From assembly GCF_030406405.1 (NCBI RefSeq), contig NZ_JAUEPL010000002.1:186001-250000 (forward strand): a stretch of DNA of 64,000 nt, in the 5' to 3' direction. Of this stretch, positions 41,496 to 51,182 are shown piece by piece. Both the position numbers and the translations under genes were made by a program. Each line of letters starts with the position of its first letter. Positions within the stretch are counted from its first letter, which is position 1. Origin of the DNA: Streptomyces ficellus (GTDB taxonomy: Bacteria > Actinomycetota > Actinomycetes > Streptomycetales > Streptomycetaceae). The notes below the pieces were generated by a model. The model had not been told where the DNA came from. It worked only from the letters and a program-made list of their open reading frames with translations, and did not search any database.

Positions 41496-42770
41496 ATGCG
41501 GTGGATGCGTGCCGCCGGTAGGGGTCTCCTGGCGATGGTGGTCGTCCTGAGCGGGTACGCGGCGTCCGCCGCCCCCGCCGGCGGGGACCGCGACGGCGGG
41601 CGCGGTCCGATGACGCTCGCCACGGCCGGTGATCTCACCGGCTATCTGGGGCCCGTGCTGGAGGGCTGGAACCGGGAGCGTCCGGCCGAGAAGGTCACCC
41701 TCGTGGAGCTGCCGGACTCCGCCGACGAGACCCGCGCGCAGATGATCACCGACCTTCGGCGCCCGGGCGAGGGCCGGTTCGACGTCCTCAACATCGATGT
41801 CGCCTGGACCTCGGAGTTCGCCGCGGCGGGGTGGATCGCGCCGCTCGACAGGGACCGCTTCCCGCTGAAGAGCTTCCTGCCGCCGGTGGTGGACACCGCG
41901 ACGTACGACGACAAGCTGTACGCCGTCCCTTATGTCACGAATGCCGGGATGCTGTTCTACCGCAAGGACATCCTCGACCGCCAGGGCGAACGGCCGCCGC
42001 GGACCTGGGCGGAGCTCCGGCGCCAAGCCAGGACGATCGCGCCGCGGTACGGGATCGGCGGCTACGCGGGCCAGTTCCTGCCGTACGAGGGGCTCACCGT
42101 GAACGCCGCCGAGGCGGTCTACTCGGCGGGCGGCTCGATCCTCGGTGACGACGGCGAGCGGGTCACGGTGGAGTCGGCCGCGGCCCGCGCGGGGATCGGT
42201 TTCCTGGCGCGGGGCGTACGGGACGGCTGGATCCCTCGGGAAGCGCTGTCGTACACCGAGGAGGAGTCGCGGCGGGCGTTCCAGGAGGGCAGGCTGCTCT
42301 TCCTGCGCAACTGGCCCTATGCCTACGCCGGCGCGTCCGGCCGGGATTCGAAGGTGGCGGGCAGGTTCGGCGCGGTGCCGCTGCCGGGGCCCGAGGGGCC
42401 GGGGACGAGCGTGCTGGGCGGGTCGAACCTGGCGGTGAGCAGCCACGCACGGCATCCGGAGTCGGCGCGGGACCTCATCGCGTACCTCACCAGCGACCGG
42501 GTGCAGCGCCGCGTCCTGAGCGAGGGCGCGCTGCCGCCGGTGCGGGCGGCGCTGTACCAGGATCCCGCGCTGGTACGGCAGTTCCCCTACCTGCCGGCGC
42601 TGCGGGCGAGCGTGCTCGCGGCCGCCCCGCGCCCCAAGAGCCCGCACTACGAGCAGGTCAGCCTGGCCGTGCAGGCCGTGGCGCATGACGCGATGGCGCA
42701 GCGCCAGACGCCCGAGGCGGCCGTACGGCGGCTGGCCGGGGAGCTCGCGGCCATCGCCCACCGCCGCTGA
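41496..42770 (+). CDS. orphan sugar-type ABC solute-binding protein lacking the lipobox Cys
   Basis: A 424-residue family 1 extracellular solute-binding protein. Residues 1-31 are a signal peptide whose end reads VVLSGYAASA: exactly a lipobox with Tyr in place of Cys (codon TAC, one base from TGC). The mature fold shows FDVLNIDVAWTSEFAAAGWIAPLD near 90, YAVPYVTNAGMLFYRKD near 145 and GSNLAVSSHARHPESA near 310, typical of maltose-binding-like proteins. ATG 41496 follows a perfect AAGGAGG. No permease lies with it; the sugar ABC genes start only downstream of the next gene. It may be freely secreted. Confidence 0.87.
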   Translation: MRWMRAAGRGLLAMVVVLSGYAASAAPAGGDRDGGRGPMTLATAGDLTGYLGPVLEGWNRERPAEKVTLVELPDSADETRAQMITDLRRPGEGRFDVLNIDVAWTSEFAAAGWIAPLDRDRFPLKSFLPPVVDTATYDDKLYAVPYVTNAGMLFYRKDILDRQGERPPRTWAELRRQARTIAPRYGIGGYAGQFLPYEGLTVNAAEAVYSAGGSILGDDGERVTVESAAARAGIGFLARGVRDGWIPREALSYTEEESRRAFQEGRLLFLRNWPYAYAGASGRDSKVAGRFGAVPLPGPEGPGTSVLGGSNLAVSSHARHPESARDLIAYLTSDRVQRRVLSEGALPPVRAALYQDPALVRQFPYLPALRASVLAAAPRPKSPHYEQVSLAVQAVAHDAMAQRQTPEAAVRRLAGELAAIAHRR

Positions 42771-42793
42771 CCCGGGCCCATCTCACCGACCCA

Positions 42794-42918
42794 GTTACCC
42801 GTTAGGTAACCAAGCACGCTGTCCTGTGGGTCCACACCGGGACATAAGCCGCCAACTTCCGCTGTTTTTGGCAGCATCGTTGACACCTTGTCGCCATGCC
42901 TACTTAACATGCATGCAT
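42794..42918 (+). promoter_or_regulatory. promoter and operator-like repeats upstream of the alpha-glucosidase operon
   Basis: The 209-base gap before the operon holds an inverted repeat GTTACC-CGTTA-GGTAAC (42794-42810), a perfect TTGACA at 42880-42885 with TAACAT 19 bases downstream (42905-42910), and the palindrome ATGCATGCAT (42909-42918) directly at that -10. The palindrome is placed where a repressor of LacI type would act. No such regulator gene is adjacent. Confidence 0.5.
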
Positions 42919-42979
42919 AACCGCTCATCGCTACTCTCCCTCTGGGTGGCGCGCACCCTTCACGAAGACAGGTCAACGG

Positions 42980-44668
<1,689 letters not shown>

Positions 44669-44670
44669 CG

Positions 44671-45996
44671 ATGATGACGCGACGACGGATGACGATGGCC
44701 GGCTGCTGCGCACTCGCCCTGGCGCTCGGCGCCACGGCGTGCGGCGGCGGCCCGGTGAGCGCGGGCGGCGGGAGCAAGGAGTTCGGCGGCCAGACCCTCA
44801 GTGTGGCCGGTGTCTGGTCCGGCGCCGAGCAGAAGAACTTCCAGAAGGTGCTGGACGCCTTCACCGAGAAGACCGGCGCCAAGACCCAGTACGTGTCGAC
44901 CGGCGACAACGTCTCCACGGTCGTCGGCAGCAAGATCGAGGGCGGCAACGCGCCCGACGTGGTGATGGTCCCCCAGGTGGGTGTGCTCCAGCAGTTCGCG
45001 AAGAAGAACTGGCTCACCCCGCTGTCGGCGACCACCCAGAAGGCCGTCGGCGCCAACTACGCGCCGGTCTGGAAGGAGTACGGCTCGGTCGGCGGGAAGC
45101 TGTACGGCCTGTACTTCAAGGCGGCCCACAAGTCGACCGTCTGGTACAGCCCGGAGGCGTTCGAGCAGGCGGGCGTCAAGCCACCGAAGACGTACGAGGA
45201 GATGCTCAGGACCGCGCAGGCCGTCTCCGACTCCGGTCTGCCGGCCTTCGCGGTCGCCGGTGAGGACGGCTGGACGCTCACCGACTGGTTCGAGAACGTC
45301 TACCTCTCGCAGGCAGGTCCCGAGAAGTACGACCGGCTCGCCAAGCACGAGATCCCGTGGACCGACGCGACCGTGGTGAAGGCCCTGACCACCCTCGGGA
45401 AGCTGTTCGCCGACAAGAAGCTGATCGCTGGCGGCCAGAAGGGCGCGCTCAGCACCGACTTCCCCGGCTCCGTCGAGAAGGTCTTCGGCCCCGAGCCGGA
45501 GGCCGGGATGGTGTACGAGGGGGACTTCGTCGCCGGTGTCGCCAAGGACCAGTTCGGCCGGAAGATCGGCGAGGAGGCGCGCTTCTTCCCCTTCCCCGCG
45601 GTCACCGGCGGCAAGGCACCGGTGGTCAGCGGCGGTGACGCCGCCGTCGTGCTGAAGGACGGCAGGAACCAGAAGGCCGCGACCGCGTTCCTGGAGTTCC
45701 TCGCGACGCCCGAGGCGGCCGCCGTGTGGGCGCGGGCGGGCGGGTTCCTCTCCCCCAACAAGAAGCTGGACCTGGCGTCGTACGGTGACGACACCCTGCG
45801 GGAGACCGCCAAGTCCTTGATAACCGCCGGGGACTCGGTGCGCTTCGACATGTCGGACCAGGCGCCGGCCGCGTTCGGCGGCACCAAGGGCATGGGCGAA
45901 TGGAAGATCCTCCAGGACTTCCTGCGCGACCCGTCCGACCCGGCGGCGACCGCGGCGCGGCTCGAAGCCGCGGCGGCCAAGGCGTACAAGGGCTGA
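44671..45996 (+). CDS. sugar ABC transporter solute-binding lipoprotein
   Basis: A 441-residue family 1 binding protein. The lipobox is LGATAC near residue 25, followed by a Gly/Ser linker. The mature domain shows LSVAGVWSGAEQKNF, APDVVMVPQVGVLQQFA near 95, STVWYSPEAFEQAG near 155 and GGDAAVVLKDGRNQKAATAFLEFL near 320, as in alpha-glucoside binding proteins (AglE-like). I chose ATG 44671, seven bases after GGAGG; the ATG at 44665 is too close to it. It delivers substrate to the two permeases encoded next. Confidence 0.92.
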   Translation: MMTRRRMTMAGCCALALALGATACGGGPVSAGGGSKEFGGQTLSVAGVWSGAEQKNFQKVLDAFTEKTGAKTQYVSTGDNVSTVVGSKIEGGNAPDVVMVPQVGVLQQFAKKNWLTPLSATTQKAVGANYAPVWKEYGSVGGKLYGLYFKAAHKSTVWYSPEAFEQAGVKPPKTYEEMLRTAQAVSDSGLPAFAVAGEDGWTLTDWFENVYLSQAGPEKYDRLAKHEIPWTDATVVKALTTLGKLFADKKLIAGGQKGALSTDFPGSVEKVFGPEPEAGMVYEGDFVAGVAKDQFGRKIGEEARFFPFPAVTGGKAPVVSGGDAAVVLKDGRNQKAATAFLEFLATPEAAAVWARAGGFLSPNKKLDLASYGDDTLRETAKSLITAGDSVRFDMSDQAPAAFGGTKGMGEWKILQDFLRDPSDPAATAARLEAAAAKAYKG

Positions 45997-46001
45997 GGCG
46001 G

Positions 46002-47348
46002 ATGACCACCCTCACCACCCCCGTGGGCGCCGCCCCGGCGCGGGGCGCGAGTCCCCGGCGCCGCGCCGAGCGCCGCCGGCGGATCATCGCCCTGGCCTTC
46101 GTCCTGCCCGCGCTGCTGCTGCTCGGCGCGCTGGTCGTCCACCCCGTCCTGTTCTCCGTCGGCCGCAGTTTCTTCGACGCGTCCGGGAGCCGGTTCGTCG
46201 GCGGGGAGAACTACGCGGAGATGTTCCGCGACCCGGCCACGCTCACGGCCATCCGCAACAGCGCGATCTGGGTGGTGGTCGCCCCGACGCTGCTGACCGG
46301 GCTCGGGCTGATCCTCGCCGTGCTGGTGGAGAAGGTCCGCTGGGCGACCGCCTTCAAGCTGCTGCTGTTCATGCCGATGGCGGTCTCGTTCCTCGCGGCG
46401 GGCATCATCTTCCGGCTCGCCTACGAGGAGGACCCCGACAAGGGTGTGCTCAACGCGGCGGTGGTCGGTGTGCACGACGCGTTCAAGGAGTCGTCCTCCT
46501 ATCCGACCGCCCGGGCCCGGGAAGGCCAGGGCCTGGACAGGGCTCCTGACGGCTCGTACCGCACGACCGGTGCCGTCTCGCCGGGTGACACGGTCACCCT
46601 CGGGTTCGTGGGCGTGCCGCCCGCGGACGTGCCCGCCGGGGCGAAGCCCGCCGCCCCGGTCCGGGCGGGGGCAGGCGAGCTGGGCGGTGCCGTCTACCTG
46701 GACTTCACGCCCGGGGGCGGCGGCAGGCCGGGCGTGGTCGACGCGGCCGAGCGCGGGCTGCCGGGGATGACGGTGGAGGCGGAACGGGACGGCAGGGCGG
46801 TCGCCACGGCGACGACGGCGGCGGACGGCTCGTTCCGCTTCGGTGAGCTGGCGGCGGGCTCGTACACCGTGCGGCTGCCCGCGGCGAACTTCGCGCCGCC
46901 CTACGAGGGCGTCTCCTGGCTCGGTCCGGCCCTGGTCACCCCGGCGATCATCGGCGCGTACCTGTGGATCTGGACGGGCTTCGCCATGGTGCTCATCGGC
47001 GCGGGGCTGTCGTCGCTGCCGCGTGACGCGCTGGAGGCCGCGCGGATGGACGGGGCGAGCGAGTGGCAGGTGTTCCGGCGGATCACCGTGCCGCTGCTGG
47101 CTCCCGTACTGACCGTCGTCTTCGTGACCCTCGTGATCAATGTGATGAAGGTCTTCGACCTGATCTACATCATCGCGCCGGGGCCGGTGCAGGAGGACGC
47201 CACCGTACTGGCCACCCAGATGTGGCTGGTCTCCTTCGGCGGCGGCAACAACCAGGGGCTCGGCAGTGCGCTCGGTGTGCTGCTCCTGCTGCTGGTGATC
47301 CCCGCCATGGTGTTCAACGTCCGCCGTTTCCGCAGGAGTCAGTCATGA
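46002..47348 (+). CDS. MalF-type sugar permease with inserted Cna-B/SdrD-like domain
   Basis: A 448-residue permease, about 150 residues longer than the usual 295. The first three membrane helices lie within residues 28-138. An extracytoplasmic loop runs from about 141 to 303, and the remaining helices follow, with the coupling motif EAARMDGASEWQVFRRITVPLL near 347. Within the loop, residues about 228-302 read as a SdrD/Cna-B-type beta-sandwich (AVYLDFTPGGGGRPGVVDA, then ADGSFRFGELAAGSYTVRLP). The place matches the P2 loop of E. coli MalF, which grips maltose-binding protein. The stop overlaps the next start by ATGA. Confidence 0.9.
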   Translation: MTTLTTPVGAAPARGASPRRRAERRRRIIALAFVLPALLLLGALVVHPVLFSVGRSFFDASGSRFVGGENYAEMFRDPATLTAIRNSAIWVVVAPTLLTGLGLILAVLVEKVRWATAFKLLLFMPMAVSFLAAGIIFRLAYEEDPDKGVLNAAVVGVHDAFKESSSYPTARAREGQGLDRAPDGSYRTTGAVSPGDTVTLGFVGVPPADVPAGAKPAAPVRAGAGELGGAVYLDFTPGGGGRPGVVDAAERGLPGMTVEAERDGRAVATATTAADGSFRFGELAAGSYTVRLPAANFAPPYEGVSWLGPALVTPAIIGAYLWIWTGFAMVLIGAGLSSLPRDALEAARMDGASEWQVFRRITVPLLAPVLTVVFVTLVINVMKVFDLIYIIAPGPVQEDATVLATQMWLVSFGGGNNQGLGSALGVLLLLLVIPAMVFNVRRFRRSQS

Positions 47349-48271
47349 GCGCGACCGTCACCGCACCCCCCTCGAAGGCGCCCGCGCCGGCTCCCGCCCC
47401 GACGTCCCGGCCCGTGCCCGGGCGGGCTGCGGGCGGCCGGCTGCGCCGGTGGCTGGGCAACGGCCTGGTGCGGGCGTTCCTCGTCGTCGTGGGCCTTGTC
47501 TGGGTCACCCCGGTGGCCGGGCTCCTGCTGTCCTCGCTGCGCTCGGCCAGCGACAACGCGGCGAGCGGCTGGTGGACGGCACTGACCGCGCCGGGGCAGC
47601 TGTCGCTCGACAACTACACGGCGCTGCTGGGCAACGCCGGTATCACCCGCGCCTTCTGGAACACCGTGCTGATCTCGGTGCCGACGACCGCACTCGTGGT
47701 CGTCATCGCGGCGCTGGCCGGATACGCCTTCGCCTGGCTGGAGTTCCCGGGGCGCGACTGGATCTTCCTGCTGGTGGTGGCCCTGCTGGTGGTCCCGGTC
47801 CAGGTGGGCCTGCTGCCGGTCGCCAAGCTCTTCGGACAGCTGGGCCTGTTCGGCACGATCCCGGGCGTGGTGCTGTTCCACGTCGCGTACGGGCTGCCGT
47901 TCGCCATCTTCCTGCTGCGCAACTACTTCGCCGACATCCCGCGCGAAATGCTGGAGGCGGCGCGCATGGACGGCGGCGGCGAGTGGCGGATCTTCACCCG
48001 GCTCGTGCTGCCGGTGGGCCGCCCGGCCATCGCCAGCCTGGCGATCTTCCAGTTCCTGTGGGTGTGGAACGACATGCTGGTGGCGCTGCTGTTCGCCGAC
48101 AGCTCCTCCCAGCCGCTGACCGTGGAACTCCAGTCGCAGGTGCGGCTGTTCGGGAGCAACATCGACGTCCTGGCGCCGGGGGCCTTCCTCTCCCTGATCG
48201 TGCCGGTGGTGGTCTTCTTCGCCTTCCAGCGGCACTTCGTCCAGGGGGTGATGGCGGGGTCCGTGAAGTGA
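47345..48271 (+). CDS. MalG-type sugar permease
   Basis: A 308-residue permease with a Pro/Ala-rich cytoplasmic N-terminus (residues 1-35) and six membrane helices. The EAA coupling motif EAARMDGGGEWRIFTRLVLP near residue 200 contacts the ATPase. FFAFQRHFVQGVMAGSVK is the typical MalG-like end. Last gene of the operon. No ATPase gene is present, so a shared multi-sugar ATPase such as MsiK is expected to energise it (established for Streptomyces sugar importers). Confidence 0.93.
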   Translation: MSATVTAPPSKAPAPAPAPTSRPVPGRAAGGRLRRWLGNGLVRAFLVVVGLVWVTPVAGLLLSSLRSASDNAASGWWTALTAPGQLSLDNYTALLGNAGITRAFWNTVLISVPTTALVVVIAALAGYAFAWLEFPGRDWIFLLVVALLVVPVQVGLLPVAKLFGQLGLFGTIPGVVLFHVAYGLPFAIFLLRNYFADIPREMLEAARMDGGGEWRIFTRLVLPVGRPAIASLAIFQFLWVWNDMLVALLFADSSSQPLTVELQSQVRLFGSNIDVLAPGAFLSLIVPVVVFFAFQRHFVQGVMAGSVK

Positions 48272-48284
48272 GGTCACGGGTACG

Positions 48285-48318
48285 GGCGGGGCGCCTCACA
48301 CGGGGGAGGCGCCCCGCC
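48285..48318. terminator. hairpin between convergent sugar operon and acyl-CoA dehydrogenase
   Basis: Arms 48285-48297 and 48306-48318 are exact complements over 13 bases (GGCGGGGCGCCTC) with an 8-base loop. It lies midway between two converging stops (48271 and 48325) and may serve both strands. Confidence 0.8.
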
Positions 48319-48324
48319 GCCGGG

Positions 48325-49560
48325 TCAGCGGATCGGCATGCCCGACAGCGTGCGGGCGATGACGAGGCGCTGGATCTCGCTGGTGCCCTCGAAAATGGTG
48401 TAGATCGCGGCGTCCCGGTGCATCCGCTCGACCGGGTACTCGCGGGTGAAGCCATTGCCGCCGAGGATCTGGACGGCCTGGGCGGTGACCTTCTTGGCGA
48501 CCTCGCTCGCGTAGAGCTTGGACATCGAGCCCTCGGCGGAAGTGAAGGGCTTGCCGGTCGTCGCCATCCAGGAGGCGCGCCACACCAGCAGGCGGGCGGC
48601 GTCGATCTGGGTGCGCATGTCGGCCAGTTGGAAGGCGACACCCTGGTTGTCGATGATGGGGCGGCCGAACTGGTGGCGGGTCTTGGCGTAGTCGAGGGCC
48701 ACTTCGTACGCGGCGCGGGCGGTGCCCACGGCCATCGCGCCGACGGCCGGGCGGGACGCCTCGAAGGTGGCCATGGCCGCGTTCTTCAGGCGCTCCCCGT
48801 CCTTGCCCGCCTTCGCGGCCTTCTCACGGGCGCGGGCGAGGCGCTCGTCCAGCTTCTCCTTGCCGCCGAGGAGGCAGTGGCCGGGGACGCGCACGTCGTC
48901 GAGGACCACCTCGGCCGTGTGGGAGGCGCGGATGCCGTGCTTCTTGAACTTCTGGCCCTGGGAGAGGCCGGGGGTGTTCGGCGGCACGATGAAGGACGCG
49001 TGGCCCTTGGAGCCCAGTTCGGGGTCCACGACCGCGACGACGACGTGGACGTTGGCGATGCCGCCGTTGGTGGCCCAGGTCTTGGTGCCGTTGAGGACCC
49101 ACTCGTCGTTCGCCCGGTCGTAGACGGCGCGGGTACGCATGGCGGCGACGTCCGAGCCGGCGTCGGGCTCGGAGGAGCAGAAGGCGGCGACCTTGACGTC
49201 GTCGGGGTCGCCGTACATCTGGGGGATCCAGGTGCCGATCTGCTCCTCGGTGCCGTTGGCGAGGACGCCGACGGCCGCCAGGCCCGTACCGACGATGGAC
49301 AGGGCGATGCCCGCGTCGCCCCAGAAGAGCTCCTCCATGGTCATGGGGATGCCGAGGCCGGTGGGGTCGAAGAACTGCTGGGCATAGAAGTCGAGGGAGT
49401 AGATGCCGACCTTGGCGGCTTCCTGGATGATCGGCCAGGGGGTCTCCTCGCGCTCGTCCCACTCGGCGGCGGCCGGCCGGATCACGTCCTCGGCGAAGCC
49501 GTGCAGCCAGTCACGGACCTGCTGCTGGTCGTCGTTGAGTTCAAGGGTGAACTCGGCCAT
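48325..49560 (-). CDS. acyl-CoA dehydrogenase
   Basis: A 411-residue FAD enzyme of fatty-acid or related acyl-CoA oxidation (trans-2-enoyl-CoA formation). Seen: AFCSSEPDAGSDVAAMRT near residue 130 (FAD/substrate loop), NGTKTWATNGGIANV near 157, and HRDAAIYTIFEGTSEIQR near 385 with the catalytic Glu. The length is usual. The start ATG 49560 has GGAGG-like sequence upstream (complement of CCTCCC). It is divergent from a TetR gene, with TTACCGGTAA-type sites between, and so is probably repressed by it. Confidence 0.93.
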   Translation of the reverse strand: MAEFTLELNDDQQQVRDWLHGFAEDVIRPAAAEWDEREETPWPIIQEAAKVGIYSLDFYAQQFFDPTGLGIPMTMEELFWGDAGIALSIVGTGLAAVGVLANGTEEQIGTWIPQMYGDPDDVKVAAFCSSEPDAGSDVAAMRTRAVYDRANDEWVLNGTKTWATNGGIANVHVVVAVVDPELGSKGHASFIVPPNTPGLSQGQKFKKHGIRASHTAEVVLDDVRVPGHCLLGGKEKLDERLARAREKAAKAGKDGERLKNAAMATFEASRPAVGAMAVGTARAAYEVALDYAKTRHQFGRPIIDNQGVAFQLADMRTQIDAARLLVWRASWMATTGKPFTSAEGSMSKLYASEVAKKVTAQAVQILGGNGFTREYPVERMHRDAAIYTIFEGTSEIQRLVIARTLSGMPIR

Positions 49561-49577
49561 GTTCCCTCCCGGGGTGT

Positions 49578-49613
49578 TACTTGCGGTAACCGCAGTCTGT
49601 TACCGGTAAGTAG
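49578..49613. promoter_or_regulatory. TetR operator-like repeats
   Basis: TTACTTGCGGTAAC (49578-49591 region) is followed eight bases on by GTTACCGGTAAGTAG, its near-complement with one extra base. The second copy holds the perfect palindrome TTACCGGTAA (49600-49609). The pair sits between the divergent acyl-CoA dehydrogenase and TetR genes, as expected for an operator. Confidence 0.65.
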
Positions 49614-49698
49614 CGGCTGTCAACCAGAAGCCACCCTGGGGCGGAGTGTTACGTTGCGCAAGCCTTACGGACATCGCACGGGCGGGGAGACACACGCT

Positions 49699-50346
49699 AT
49701 GGGCACCACACACCGGACCGACCAGCAACGGTCGGCCGACCAGCGTCGACGCGAACTGCTCGAGGCGGCCGACCGGGTGGTCCTCCGCGACGGACCGCAG
49801 GCCTCCATGAACGCCATCGCCGCCGAGGCGGGTATCACCAAGCCCATCCTCTACCGGCACTTCGGCGACAAGGGCGGCCTGTACCGCGCGCTGGCCAAGC
49901 GGCACACGGACGCCCTGCTGGCCGCCCTGCGCGCCGCGCTCGACGCTCCCGCCGAGCGCCGCGAGCGGGTGGAGGCGACCCTCGACACGTACCTGGCGGC
50001 GATCGAGGCGCGGCCGCAGGTGTACCGCTTCCTGATGCACCCGGCCGAGGACGCCGGGCAGCACGCGGAGCACGCCTTCGACGTGGGCCGGCACTCGGCG
50101 CCGCTGCTGCGCCGCATGGGCGAGGAGCTCGCCCAGGTCATCGCCGAGCGCATCGAACTCGGCCCGGCCAGCGAGGCGCTGGCCCGGGTGTGGGGCCACG
50201 GCATCGTCGGCATGATGCACGCCGCCGGCGACTGGTGGCTCGGCGAACGACCCTGCACCCGCGAGGAGTTGGTACGGGGGCTGGCCGATCTGCTGTGGGG
50301 ACGCCTGGCGGAGGTCGACGACAGGGCGGGCGGCCCGGGGTTCTGA
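49699..50346 (+). CDS. TetR-family transcriptional regulator
   Basis: A 215-residue regulator. The DNA-binding domain at residues 14-60 shows RRRELLEAADRVVLRDG and ASMNAIAAEAGITKPILYRHFGDKGGLYRAL. The C-terminal ligand domain contains RVWGHGIVGMMHAAGDWWL, typical of TetR regulators beside fatty-acid genes. The divergent acyl-CoA dehydrogenase is the probable target, with an acyl-CoA ligand as inferred effector. ATG 49699 has GGGGAG upstream. Confidence 0.92.
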   Translation: MGTTHRTDQQRSADQRRRELLEAADRVVLRDGPQASMNAIAAEAGITKPILYRHFGDKGGLYRALAKRHTDALLAALRAALDAPAERRERVEATLDTYLAAIEARPQVYRFLMHPAEDAGQHAEHAFDVGRHSAPLLRRMGEELAQVIAERIELGPASEALARVWGHGIVGMMHAAGDWWLGERPCTREELVRGLADLLWGRLAEVDDRAGGPGF

Positions 50347-50430
50347 CGAAGGCGTCCGCTGCGCGGGGCCTTCCCCCACCCCGCCCCTTCGGCGTGACCG
50401 AGGGCTCGGCCCCCCGGACCCGCGCGCCCC

Positions 50431-50475
50431 AATCGCCGGCGAGGCTGAACCTTCAGCCCGTCCGGCGTTCGAGGA
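50431..50475. repeat. Streptomyces dispersed hairpin element
   Basis: AATCGCCGGCGAGGCTGA (50431-50448) pairs imperfectly with TCAGCCCGTCCGGCGTTCGA (50453-50472), loop ACCT. This is a variant of a short hairpin sequence seen often between Streptomyces genes. It lies between convergent tetR and def genes and may act as a terminator. The remaining gap (50347-50520) shows nothing else. Confidence 0.65.
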
Positions 50476-50520
50476 CACGGCCGAAGGCCGTACGGGGTCC
50501 GAGGCGGAAGCCCCGGTTCC

Positions 50521-51066
50521 TCAGCGCGTGCGCGCCCACTGCGCCCGGCGCGCCGCCCGCAGGGCTTTGGCGCGGCGCCAGCCGGTGAGGCGGTCCGTGT
50601 AGACGGTGCCCTCCAGGTGGTCGCACTCGTGCTGGAGGCAGCGGGCGAAGAACCCCGTGCCCTCCACACGCAAAGGCGCCCCCAGCAGGTCGACGCCCTC
50701 CACCACCGCGCGGTCGAAACGCTCCGTCCCCGCCTCGATGCCCGGCAGGGACAGGCAGCCCTCCGGGCCGCGTACCGTCACCCCGTCCGCCTCCACCAGG
50801 CGCGGATTGACGAGGTGACCGAGGTGCCGGACGTCCTCGTCGTCGGGGCAGTCGTACACGAAGACCCGCAGGCCCACGCCGACCTGGTTCGCGGCGAGGC
50901 CCACGCCCCCGGCCGCGTACATCGTGGCGAACATGTCCTCGATCAGCCGGGACAGGGACGGACCGAAATCGGTGACGGTCTCGCAGGGGGTGTGCAGCAC
51001 CGGATCGCCGAGCAGGGTCATGGCTCGTACATGGCCGGAACTGCCGGGGATCGGCCGGTTTCGCAT
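50521..51066 (-). CDS. def: peptide deformylase
   Basis: A 181-residue metalloenzyme that removes the formyl group from new proteins. All three motifs are present: GGVGLAANQVG near residue 55, EGCLSLPG near 100 (metal-ligand Cys) and QHECDHLEG near 145 (two metal-ligand His and catalytic Glu). I chose ATG 51066; an in-frame start at 51177 would overlap the ribosome site of the divergent murT gene. The exact start is uncertain because the ribosome site is weak. Confidence 0.92.
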   Translation of the reverse strand: MRNRPIPGSSGHVRAMTLLGDPVLHTPCETVTDFGPSLSRLIEDMFATMYAAGGVGLAANQVGVGLRVFVYDCPDDEDVRHLGHLVNPRLVEADGVTVRGPEGCLSLPGIEAGTERFDRAVVEGVDLLGAPLRVEGTGFFARCLQHECDHLEGTVYTDRLTGWRRAKALRAARRAQWARTR

Positions 51067-51182
51067 GGCGCCCAGCGTACGTTCCGCGCCGCCCCGCCGG
51101 TTCCGGCAGGTGGCGCGGTTCGGGCGCCCGGGCCGGATCTCGATAGGCTGAGCCCGCACCCACGCTAGGAGGAACAAGGACG

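Noticed and set aside
47449..49698. Very long plus-strand open frame running from the MalG permease into the TetR gene
   Set aside because: Only the last 216 codons (from ATG 49699) are the TetR gene; the rest crosses a hairpin and lies antisense to acyl-CoA dehydrogenase.
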